NCBI GenBank assembly: GCA_004352715.1 | Contig: SCFE01000076.1 | Coordinates: 1,592,125-1,618,667 of the forward strand | Length of the DNA stretch: 26,543 nucleotides | Reading direction: 5' to 3' | Source: Hofstenia miamia | Lineage: Eukaryota > Xenacoelomorpha > Acoela | Shown: in pieces, positions 9,801 to 17,766 of the stretch | Layout: the number at the start of each line of letters is the position of its first letter | How positions within the stretch are numbered: the stretch's first letter is position 1 | Translations under genes and position numbers: made by a program | The notes under the pieces: model-generated | Told to the model about the DNA's origin: nothing | The model's database searches: none | The model's input: only the letters and a program-made list of their open reading frames with translations

Positions 9801-12800
9801 TGAAATAAATCTTACTTATAAGAGGGGAAAGGATTGGGATTGGGGATTTCCTTCACAAATGCACCTGACAAACCGGAAATAGGCATGAAATGAACATCTT
9901 TCTTAATGTTGTAGCCGTTCTTTTTCAAGAAGGGTGTGAGCTTCTCAACGCATTCATTGTATCTTAATACAAATATGAAAACAGAAAGATATCAAATATT
10001 CACCTCATTTCGTCCCACATTACAGTAGGTTCGTCCATTTTATTTATTACAACAACTAAATACTTCACACCAGTGGTCTTAACCAGCATTGCATGTTCAC
10101 GCGTTTGTCCACCTTTTTCAAAACCAGTCTCAAATTCTCCACGACGTGCGCTTATAACCTAAAGTAAGAGACTATATACATAGAAGTTGTCTATATAAAA
10201 ATTAATGGACAGTTAATAATAATATATAGGTAGGCTTGTGGTTTTAAATTCAATAAGTTTGCATATTATTCAGTGTATGCGATAAGCATTCCAACTACAA
10301 TATTGGAAAATTGTTTATGAAATTCTATGATTGAAAAAGTTAAACTAATGCAAATAACAATACGTGCTTTACACGCTTTTGAACATCACATTAAAAAATA
10401 AGTTTCCACCTAAAATTAAATTTTCCTAGTTTCAGAAAACTTAATCGGGAAATCGCTAGTTGTGCATTTTTGTACTGAACCAAAAACATTAAACTACAAT
10501 TTTCATATCTGTCCCCACTAATGGGTATGCATTTTATATTATGGTTTTGCATCAAGGACAACTATATATAGTTGTCCTTGTTTTGCACTATGCCATATTG
10601 AAATTAAAACAAGTAATTTATGATTAAACATCTTAAAAATACTCAATATTTTCAAAAAGTATACAAATAATTATATAAATTTTAGACAGACCACAAATAT
10701 TTTTCACAACTATCAATTTTGCAGGTACATGCAGCAGAATGTACTCACAATATTGATAAATAAATGTGATTTTGTGAAATTCTTGTAGGTTCTTTTCATC
10801 TATATATTGTGAATACTATATTTATAATAATATACATAATATTTCAGCCCATATATGTATTTCGCTGTTAAAAATATTTGCAAGTTATTTAAATGGAGTA
10901 ATTAATGTTTGAATAAAACAATGATCAGATATTAAATGTTACAAAAAGACAGTTAATAATATAAACAAATTCAAAAAGCACGTTTTGTAGTAATATTGCT
11001 ATTTTTCACATTTTTTGGTGTACTTGATTCAAATAGCATGCGTAAAACAATTTTACATTTTAGTTTAGCAAAATTATGCATGGTAAGTATTTTCAAAAAA
11101 TTATAAGTAACTATTCATTTACTAAACCTAATTTTTTATTTGTTTTCACTGTTAGACCCATTTTGTAATCATTACATAGATACGCACAAGGGCCTGATGA
11201 AAATTTTGCTATAGGAGTGGAATAATGATATAGGTAAAATGGACACCTGACTATTTTTCGAGGATGCAAACGTCGAAGCCAAAAACGAATATATATCACA
11301 TTTAAATCAATTTTTTACAAAATAAAAATACATAAATTTTGAATCAATGGTAACCATATAAACAATCCCAATTCATAAATAAAACTGGAAAAAGTATTTA
11401 TTGATGGGTTAACATCCTATATTAGAAGTAAAAAATTGTCAGATAATTCTCATAATGATGTAACAATTATTATTGTAGAAATTTTGTTTGATTGATTACT
11501 GTTAAGACCGTCATGTAAAACTAGTTGTTCATTACTTCTTAACAATTGCGTTGAACATTCGAAATATTCAGGCAGAAATGGTAATTGAAAAAAATGTAAT
11601 CGTGAAACTACGGAAGACCAACATGTTGCGAAATTTTGTTTTTTAATGCATGAGTAATAATAAAAAATCAAACCAAAATAGCAACGTCTGCTTGAGCAGC
11701 TCCACCGATCATATTAGGAACAAAACTTTTATGACCGGGAGCGTCTAAGATCGTAAATGACTTTTTAGATGTTTCGAAGCTGGCTCGACCGACTTCTACA
11801 GTCTTTCCTTTTTCACGTTCTTCAGTATTAGTATCAAGTGCCCAAGATAAATACCTAAAGAATATAATAAAAAAAACATTCGCGTGTAGAATACGAATTT
11901 ACCAACTCTCGCGATTCTTTTCACGAGCTTCCCGTTCGTATTTTTCCAGTGTGCGTTTGTCAACTTCGCCAGTTTGAAACCTAAGAAAATATAAGAAATA
12001 AATCAAATAATGAAATCTCACATTATCTGACCACCTAATGTTGATTTTCCAGCATCTAAATTAGATTTGTTATAAGCCGTTTAATTCGAAAATACAAAAT
12101 TTATTACCAACATGTCCAACAAAGACTAAGTTAATATGCTCTTTAGAAGCATTCTGATTGGGACGAAGAAATTTTCTTTTTCCTGAATTGGGAGCTGAAT
12201 TATTTTTTTTAGGCTGTGAGGGCGTTTCAGTTTCCATTGGCTCACAATCACCATTTTGAGAAGCCGGAGTTTCAGAGACATTGGAAACTAAATAGTGCAA
12301 TAAATGAACACTAATATAAAATTAAAACTATTTCATGAAACAATAAATTTAAAATAGAATGAACTTGTTTGTTACTTCGAAATGCACATAACCGATACAT
12401 GCTCTGAAGAATGCAAACCTGCTGGCATAGTTAACTACAATTTATGTGGCACTATTCGAAATATCTTCTAAAAAGGTCCAAAGCAATTACCTGAAATAAC
12501 AAAATCCTACCAGAGGGCATAGTTGATTAAAAATTTGGATATAGTTAGTCTGATAATGAAATCACTCTGATGAATTAGAAAAATTACACGCATTTAAATT
12601 TATGTCGTTTGTTGGAATAGAATGTAAATATACGTGTACATCATTACTTTATATATATAAATCAATTGCTCACCCCTTGCGAAAATGGATTTTTTTTTCA
12701 AATGTCACAGAAAATTTTCAACATCAAATTGGTCTCTTATATGTAATTGACCATGAAAAATCCAAATCTGCTGTCAGGTTTTGGCAAATCATTGTTGTGG

Positions 12801-14423
12801 TTGCTCAACATGGTATTTTCAAAATTTAAAATTCCAAAGTTTTATCATATGGGGGCTTAGTAAATATTAATTAAATATCGCCAAAATAGTATAATTGGAT
12901 TCAGCATATTTATTTCCCTAATATCAACGAAAAGTTTACTTCTGCATATCACAATTAGAAATTTGCTGAAGAATATTCCATTTGTTTTTTCAAAAATTAC
13001 AAAAATGATACTCTGTTGTAAAAGTTGCTTATAAATACGAATATATTGAATTCCTCTTGAATGAATCATTTGTTTTCAAGCTGCTGTAATAATGTGCAGA
13101 CCTTTCATAATTAGTATAAATAACATTGAAGTACACTTGTTTATTCTAGGCGACAGGGACGGTGTGGTCGACATTGACGTTTGAGTAATACTTCATGTCG
13201 TAAACTATGTCGCGTATCAAGATGCAAACCCTGTCTTACCTCACGTGAAATTCGCTTTCAAGCAAGTATCAGCGCTGATGAAGCTAGTGTTGAAACTGTC
13301 AAACGTGTTCTCAGGAAGAATCAAATCTACACATACAGGCCTCTCGCATCCCCAAGCCTCAATGGTAAAAGAATGAAAGCTCACCTGTAATGGGCTCAAC
13401 AGCATGAAAATTGGAGCATCAGAAAATGGCATTCAATCATGTTCACAGATGAAACTGCAATTTCAATGGACATGCAATATTTTGTGCATATACGTCGTAG
13501 CAAAAGGGCACACATAACTTCAGCGCATACTATAGCCCGACGTCGGTTTCATCAAAAATTAATGTTGCAATTCCTGGAATGATGAGCTCTGATCGCTACA
13601 TAAGTGTTAAATGAATATGTTCTTCATGTTCTGCATAGACCGCATGTAAAGAAGTTTCTATTTCAACAAGACAATTCAAAATGTCATAAACCAGCAGTAG
13701 TTAAAAGTTATATGATGCAAAACAATATTTCTACTATTGACTGGCCACTATAAAGTCCAGATATGAACTTGATAGAAAATTTATGGTCTGTACTGAAGAG
13801 AAAAGTTGCATTTAGATCTCCGTCAAATAAAGATGCCGTCATCAATGCAGCTTATGACATCTGAAATAATGACCGTGTACTGAAAGAGATGTGTGTCAGC
13901 CTTTATAAAAGTATGGCAAGTCGGATAGCTTCTCTCATTGCTGCAAAAGGTGGTTGTACAGCCTACTAAATGACTTGAAAGACAATAATACTCTTTGTTA
14001 TGTTGCCAAGTGTGTATTGAGGTAAAATGAACAATTTTGAGTAAATAGTACTTTCATATTTTAACCTTAGGTATTTTTGAATATAGTTTAAGCATTTGGT
14101 AGTAAGAATACATATATATTGAATATTCTTCAGTAAATTTTTAATTGTGATATGCGGAAGTAAAATTTCCTTTGATATTAGGGATATTTAATTAATATTT
14201 ACTAAGCTAGGAGCCCCATATGATAAAACTTTGGAATTTAAAAATTTTTTAAAGGTCATGTTGAGCAAACACAAGAATGATTTGCCAAAATCTGACAACA
14301 GATTTGGATTCTTCATGGTCGATTACATATAAGAGACCAACTTGACCACTTAATGTTGAAAATTTCCAATGAAATTTGAAAAAAATTCATTTTTGCAAGG
14401 GGTGAACAATTAATTTGACCAAC

Positions 14424-14485
<62 letters not shown>

Positions 14486-15187
14486 NNNNNNNNNNNNNNN
14501 NNNNNNNNNNNNNNNNNNNNNNNNNNNNNNNNNNNNNNNNNNNNNNNNNNNNNNNNNNNNNNNNNNNNNNNNNNNNNNNNNNNNNNNNNNNNNNNNNNNN
14601 NNNNNNNNNNNNNNNNNNNNNNNNNNNNNNNNNNNNNNNNNNNNNNNNNNNNNNNNNNNNNNNNNNNNNNNNNNNNNNNNNNNNNNNNNNNNNNNNNNNN
14701 NNNNNNNNNNNNNNNNNNNNNNNNNNNNNNNNNNNNNNNNNNNNNNNNNNNNNNNNNNNNNNNNNNNNNNNNNNNNNNNNNNNNNNNNNNNNNNNNNNNN
14801 NNNNNNNNNNNNNNNNNNNNNNNNNNNNNTATATATATATATATATATATATATTACCAACCGGTTTCAATTTATAAATCATCGTCAGTGTACAAATGCG
14901 TGGAATTTAATTTACAATTACTGCATTAAATGATGTTCAAATATGCATACACTTAAAATATGTTCAGTAAATTGATCGTACTTTGTTGACTATTTAATTG
15001 CATGTTCTTGGTTGCATTTTTTATAAATAGGGCTTCAGCTAATTTGGTGTTCTTAGTAATATTGCAAAATTTGCTTTGTTTACTTGGTGTTCATGCAAAT
15101 ATATTTTACTTTTTAAATGCCCTCTAAGATGTTCTTTGATCCTAGTTTCAAATGTCTCCGATGTAAAAATGGTTACATTTTTCACAT

Positions 15188-15227
<40 letters not shown>

Positions 15228-17270
15228 TTTGTCAATACAGAATGGAACTGAGAATTGTTCCACAGACCTCCAAATGTGATTCATTATCATACTAAGTAGC
15301 CGTAATAAGTAAACATCATATTAAATAGAAATGTAAAATAGCTAATGATAGAAAAGATCATTCGCATTATTCTGATTTATGAATTTCATTCGAATTATTG
15401 AAAAAAAAAATCTGTTCCTCTATGTAAAGCAAGCATTATAAAGAAATAATACCATTTCCCTATTAATTATATTCAGATTTTCAAGCGGTCGCATTTGTCA
15501 GTTGCCCGTAATGACAGGTTTTACTGTACATATATCTAAAATTATTAAAATAAAATGCGTTTTGTATGGATGCGTACAGTTGAACTTTATTAGCTGCGCA
15601 TTACGCTACAATTAAAGGTACACCAAACATAATTGTGATTTATCGGTTAAGAGTTCACATAGATAAGAATGGATTGGGAATTTATAATGCGCATTTGAAG
15701 TTCATGCCTTATTACTAGCTATATATGTATACGTAGGATTTAACCAAAATACAATTTTGAATTAGCAAAAAAGTTATCAAGGTTGCTTTGCAGAATTGGT
15801 TAATAATTTTTTGATTTCGTTATATCAAATTATTAAAATTTATACTTCAGTTAATTGAACTTTACCAATATTATGATCAATACAACTAATGCAACAAGGT
15901 AGGGTATGAACATAAAAGATCACAACATATTGTAAATATAATCCAGATTAGGTTTGAAACTCCTCTCGAAATTTGGTACAATCTGACTATTGATTGAGAA
16001 AAACAACTATGATGTACATTTCTAGAAACCGGAATTATCATACAAAATGGATTTCACAAGCTATTTGTAGAGTCTGTTGATTTCAGACGGTGAGTAATTC
16101 AGCCCATGACGTCGTTGTAAAACATAGATTTCACTATTTGCGATTTTTACGATTCAATTGATATAACTCGCGAATAATGGTTTATCATAAAAAATGAAGC
16201 AGACTCGCTCATTATGCCCGCGATATTAGGGATACTTGCTTGATGTGACACCGACTTGATAACAAGTCCAAGTGACTTGGCGTTGAACTGCTCGAATTAT
16301 AGTTTAAAGTAGGCAACAATTTGCTCTGGGAAGAGATTAGCTAAGTTACCCGGAACTATAGGATTGTTGTCATCTGCAAAGACAACAAGCTTTGCTGGGC
16401 CGCCCCAGATATCTATGTAATTTGTCGCTGCCCAATAGTACCTTGGGCTACCAACACTGTCCTACCCAATTGACGATTAAAGGATTTATTCCTGAGACGT
16501 GATATTCCTTCGGTGATACTAGTGTGTGAGAGATAGTATCAAAGGCCTTTGTCATGTCCAAAACCACTATGAGCATCCTGAAGATAAAGATGCCTTAGCA
16601 TATATTGGACAACTGTACTCCTATGATAATACATAGAATAAACATTTTATTTAATTTTCATGTAGTTATATGTGTTTCTATATTCGAATAGGAAGCAGAC
16701 AATAATTTTCTACATAACTAAGCACTGTTGTAATTAATATTTGGTTTTTAATCGCATTAAACATCGCTGTTTTATGTCTTTTTTTTAAATTTAGCCTAAT
16801 TTTAAATATATTAATCAAGATATGCCGAAAAATAGCTGAAAAAGCATAACCGTCTTCAATCCATCCCCATCCGTCTTCAGTTTGGCCCCCTCCTTTTCCA
16901 TGCTCATACATTTAGGCAACAGTTATGTTTTAAATTCCATTCTATTTTGAAACTGTAAAATCCTTCATTAATGTAAATTTAAAGAAACCTAAACCACATT
17001 ATAATTCTGATCGGCAGACTAGTAGGATGAATTACACGATCGAATTTCTCACCAACGAATGAAATTTTTTAATTAAAATGAACTTTCATCAATATTCGAT
17101 TAGTTAAAATACAATACCGTACTATTAGAATTTTTCGAATCATCAATATTTAATTTAGCAATGTCTTTAGAGACATCTGCTGGTGGTTTCATCCACGATG
17201 GAACAAATTCTGATGCATTTACATTTAATCCAGTATCGGCTGAATCCCATGCATCCGGTACTTCAGCCAT
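3686..17270 (-). CDS. eRF3: eRF3 / GSPT1-family translation termination GTPase (spliced gene, 12 exons visible, 3' end missing)
   Basis: Encodes the class II release factor that, bound to eRF1, hydrolyses GTP on the ribosome to drive stop-codon-dependent peptide release in the cytosol. Exons in order: 17270-17123, 12287-12108, 12055-12022, 11980-11903, 11854-11674, 10158-10004, 9962-9816, 9773-9683, 9635-9552, 6129-5956, 5864-5775, 3854-3686. Phases agree at every junction and all introns are GT-AG. About 511 residues are visible, with GHVDAGKS at 107-114, KGKT at 162-165, DAPGH at 184-188, NKMD at 246-249 and SGLSG at 288-292, followed by the two beta-barrel domains. The N-terminus carries a PAM2-like [12 protein letters not shown], the poly(A)-binding-protein contact of this family. 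The frame has no defects, so it looks functional. The last coding exon (family end after the motif RFTLRDEG) is not identifiable in the window. Intron lengths are 41, 41, 42, 47, 48, 52 and 91 nt, with four of 1.5-4.8 kb holding transposon remains. Seen directly: frames and motifs. Known: eRF3 function. Inferred: exon joining. Confidence 0.97.
4116..4315. mobile_element. hAT-type MITE with perfect 8-bp target duplication
   Basis: The 200-bp element begins CAAGCCTGTAGCCA and ends with the near-exact inverse TGGCTACAGCCTTG (one mismatch in 14). It is flanked on both sides by GTATGAAA (4108-4115 and 4316-4323). An 8-bp duplication and CA...TG ends are the hallmarks of the hAT superfamily. The inside is GC-richer than its surroundings and has no transposase, so it was moved by an autonomous relative. 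It sits in the last long eRF3 intron. Confidence 0.9.
4324..5774. other. eRF3 intron 11, remainder
   Basis: AT-rich, no long frames. No transposon ends recognised apart from the MITE at 4116-4315 in the same intron. Confidence 0.5.
5775..5864 (-). CDS. eRF3: eRF3 exon 11 (domain 3)
   Basis: Thirty complete codons with [20 protein letters not shown], the start of the third domain, which contacts eRF1 in this family. A 91-nt intron separates it from exon 10. Confidence 0.95.
5956..6129 (-). CDS. eRF3: eRF3 exon 10 (domain 2 end)
   Basis: Fifty-eight complete codons including [20 protein letters not shown], the typical domain 2 signature, then [10 protein letters not shown]. Phase 0 at both ends. 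Confidence 0.95.
6767..7086. mobile_element. Candidate decayed MITE (hAT-like ends)
   Basis: The left end CTAAAGATGTGCGATG and the right end CATCGCATACCCTAG are imperfect inverted repeats. ATTCGATG-type motifs recur inside, including a short hairpin at 6783-6803. Flanking 8-mers agree at only five of eight positions, so the class is uncertain. No coding sequence is seen inside. Confidence 0.4.
8298..9070. repeat. Direct repeats with GTACACT..CGTAAAG motifs, possible decayed element
   Basis: The motif CCGTACACTGCCGTAAAG, with variations, occurs four times in the same orientation, at about 8304, 8371, 8959 and 9050. They form two pairs (about 67 and 91 bp apart), each pair joined by ACTTTA(C/T)TTAAGA-type sequence. 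The two pairs resemble short terminal direct repeats around a ~770-bp element. Within it, 8635-8799 (+) has an open, coding-like but unrecognised frame. Confidence 0.5.
9115..9339 (+). other. Unrecognised open frame in the eRF3 intron
   Basis: A 74-codon stop-free stretch without a start codon reads through [17 protein letters not shown] and ends at TAA 9337-9339. Its composition looks protein-like, but I recognise no family. It lies just right of the GTACACT repeats and may belong to the same decayed element, or be chance. Confidence 0.2.
9552..9635 (-). CDS. eRF3: eRF3 exon 9 (domain 2)
   Basis: Twenty-eight complete codons beginning [13 protein letters not shown], a conserved domain 2 strand of eRF3/EF1A-like factors. 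Phase 0 at both ends. The donor GTATTA opens a 3.4-kb intron. Confidence 0.94.
9683..9773 (-). CDS. eRF3: eRF3 exon 8 (domain 2 start)
   Basis: Reads [19 protein letters not shown], matching the junction between the GTPase domain and the first beta-barrel domain of eRF3. The donor is GTACCA. Confidence 0.94.
9816..9962 (-). CDS. eRF3: eRF3 exon 7 (G5 motif)
   Basis: Reads [14 protein letters not shown], then [10 protein letters not shown], the G5 motif at the end of the GTPase domain. The introns on both sides are only 41 and 42 nt. The stretch PNPNPFPSY after it appears specific to this lineage. Confidence 0.95.
10004..10158 (-). CDS. eRF3: eRF3 exon 6 (G4 motif NKMD)
   Basis: Reads [18 protein letters not shown], then [12 protein letters not shown], the guanine-specificity motif. 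It follows the 1.5-kb intron that contains the 28-bp palindrome. Confidence 0.96.
10159..11673. other. eRF3 intron 5 (1.5 kb)
   Basis: AT-rich sequence holding the palindrome at 10553-10580 and no recognisable genes. Confidence 0.5.
10553..10580. repeat. 28-bp perfect palindrome with near-duplicated flanks
   Basis: CAAGGACAACTATA followed immediately by its exact inverse. The flanking octamers are TTTTGCAT (10545-10552) and TTTTGCAC (10581-10588), identical in seven of eight bases. This resembles two hAT-type ends joined tip to tip with their target duplication. Confidence 0.8.
11674..11854 (-). CDS. eRF3: eRF3 exon 5 (switch I and II)
   Basis: Begins [20 protein letters not shown], the switch I region with its conserved Thr, and continues through [17 protein letters not shown], the switch II/G3 motif. 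It ends with a GTTTGA donor. A 48-nt intron precedes it. Confidence 0.96.
11903..11980 (-). CDS. eRF3: eRF3 exon 4
   Basis: Reads [19 protein letters not shown], a hallmark eRF3 stretch after the P-loop. The first base completes the Met codon of the previous exon, and the last two bases start the Trp codon completed in the next. Confidence 0.95.
12022..12055 (-). CDS. eRF3: eRF3 exon 3 (34-nt micro-exon, P-loop)
   Basis: This tiny exon completes the P-loop as [11 protein letters not shown]. It is bounded by a TTTAG acceptor and a GTGAGA donor, with introns of 52 and 41 nt on its two sides. It is too short to show as an open reading frame and is supported by the exact match to the conserved motif. 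Confidence 0.93.
12108..12287 (-). CDS. eRF3: eRF3 exon 2 (linker and start of P-loop)
   Basis: A low-complexity linker rich in Ser, Pro, Asn, Glu and Lys runs into [12 protein letters not shown], the beginning of the GTPase domain. The acceptor is TTTAG before 12287 and the donor GTAATA follows 12108, splitting the Asp codon of the P-loop. Confidence 0.93.
12288..12658. other. eRF3 intron 1, part next to exon 2
   Basis: No recognisable gene or element. It ends in a short TA run beside the Tc1-type inverted repeat. Confidence 0.4.
12659..14416 (+). mobile_element. Decayed Tc1/mariner-superfamily (DD34E) transposon with ~300-bp inverted repeats
   Basis: The left arm (12659-12979) and right arm (14121-14416) are inverted copies of each other with scattered mismatches and small indels. 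Shared landmarks are TTCACCCCTTGC, ATATGGGG/CCCCATAT and GAATATTC. Between them lies a broken transposase on the plus strand. Outer edges are approximate because both sides run into TA-rich DNA. It sits in the first intron of eRF3, on the opposite strand. Confidence 0.9.
13141..13969 (+). pseudogene. Tc1-type transposase, degenerate
   Basis: A DDE transposase that would cut and paste the surrounding element. An N-terminal part includes [10 protein letters not shown] and [10 protein letters not shown], as in the Tc1 helix-turn-helix. The catalytic region has FTDET (first Asp), [12 protein letters not shown] (second Asp) and [11 protein letters not shown] (Glu), with 34 residues between the second Asp and the Glu. 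The C-terminus is [11 protein letters not shown] before the stop. Broken by stops at 13388-13390, 13739-13757 and 13862, plus frameshifts near 13540-13610, so inactive. Confidence 0.88.
14427..14855. repeat. (TA)n microsatellite interrupted by a 344-base gap
   Basis: Pure TA dinucleotides run from 14427 to 14485 and from 14830 to 14855, with Ns at 14486-14829 between them. The gap probably exists because the repeat could not be assembled. True length is unknown. Confidence 0.95.
14856..14900 (-). ncRNA. Penelope-like terminal sequence with hammerhead-ribozyme-like core
   Basis: The minus strand reads CTGACGA, then a palindromic ATTTATAAAT, then GAAACCGGTTGGTA. CTGANGA and GAAA around a hairpin, followed by a short ACC/GGT stem and a TA, is the order of a hammerhead ribozyme core. 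Such ribozymes are known in the terminal repeats of Penelope-like elements. The base pair next to the core is imperfect and stem I is weak, so activity is doubtful. It lies directly downstream of an endonuclease fragment, as expected for a 3' terminal repeat. Confidence 0.45.
14954..15190 (-). pseudogene. Penelope-like element GIY-YIG endonuclease C-terminal fragment
   Basis: The minus strand reads [20 protein letters not shown], then LRGHLK, and after a frameshift [16 protein letters not shown] and a final NLLNIF before a stop near 14955. The order F.TR.KEH, then (K/R)L.EAL.IK and a short Leu/Ile/Phe-rich end matches the C-terminus of the GIY-YIG endonuclease of Penelope-like retroelements, which nicks target DNA. 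The upstream part is interrupted by a TA microsatellite. It lies in eRF3 intron 1 in the same orientation as the gene. Confidence 0.65.
15190..15223. repeat. (TA)n microsatellite
   Basis: About 17 TA dinucleotides in an unbroken run inside the Penelope-like fragment. Confidence 0.95.
15224..16269. other. eRF3 intron 1, middle part
   Basis: AT-rich, with no frame or element I can name. It may be flanking sequence of the Penelope-like and non-LTR fragments. Confidence 0.4.
16270..16590 (-). pseudogene. Non-LTR retrotransposon reverse transcriptase fragment
   Basis: The minus strand reads [17 protein letters not shown], the D..KAFD...H block of the fingers/palm. After frameshifts and stops it reads [16 protein letters not shown], in which FADD is the catalytic motif. 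The stretch between these blocks is shorter than in an intact enzyme, so part has been deleted. It is a dead piece of a Jockey- or CR1-like element in eRF3 intron 1. Confidence 0.75.
16591..17117. other. eRF3 intron 1, part next to exon 1
   Basis: AT-rich with a 77-codon minus-strand frame (16678-16911) of no recognisable family. Nothing else seen. Confidence 0.4.
17118..17270 (-). CDS. eRF3: eRF3 exon 1 (start codon, PAM2 motif)
   Basis: The start codon at 17270-17268 is followed by [10 protein letters not shown] and the PAM2-like [12 protein letters not shown] at residues 15-26. PAM2 motifs bind the MLLE domain of poly(A)-binding protein. Two donors are possible: after 17118 (GTATTG, phase 0) or after 17123 (GTACGG, leaving one base). 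Only the second joins in frame to the next recognised exon at 12287. The first would need an additional unseen exon in the 4.8-kb intron. An upstream in-frame ATG at 17291 is less likely to be the start, since the family-like sequence begins at MAEVPD. Confidence 0.85.
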
Positions 17271-17762
17271 TGTTGTATAAATCTGGTTCAAAGCAAAGGC
17301 TATTAACCAATCATTATTATTTTCCCATATTATAATTAATAAAATTTAAAAATATATATTCCAAAAGAATAATATTTAATCAAATTCATACTTGTTAACC
17401 ATAATCGTTCAAATTTCAAATACTTGAAAATAATTTTAAATGATAACATTTTATTATCACATAAGTACCGTATACATACTCAAATCAAAATTGAAAAAGA
17501 GATTAAATCGGTATATATGAATTGTATTCAAAGGTTTATTGGTTAATAACTTGTTTTTTATGCGTACAAATTTACAAGAATTAAATATAATTTTCAAGCT
17601 CAAGGTTTATAAAAACAAAATACGTCTGATTGTTTTCAGTTCGAAGCTTATTAACATTGGTAGGTTGTTGCTAGCTGGTGAAGAATAAGTCCCAACCGAT
17701 CATTTATGCAATTTTGAGAATAGCGTATATATAAGTTTTAACATTTAAACTGACTAATGCGA
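17271..17762. promoter_or_regulatory. Upstream region of eRF3 (presumed 5' UTR and promoter)
   Basis: About 490 AT-rich bases separate the eRF3 start codon from the piggyBac-like element. By position the core promoter should be here, unless a 5' UTR intron extends further. No definite TATA box, initiator or transcription start can be assigned by eye. Confidence 0.35.
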
Positions 17763-17766
17763 TTAA

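Noticed and set aside
14313-14933. Long Tyr-Ile repeat frames over the TA tract and gap
   Set aside because: They are translations of (TA)n and Ns, not genes.
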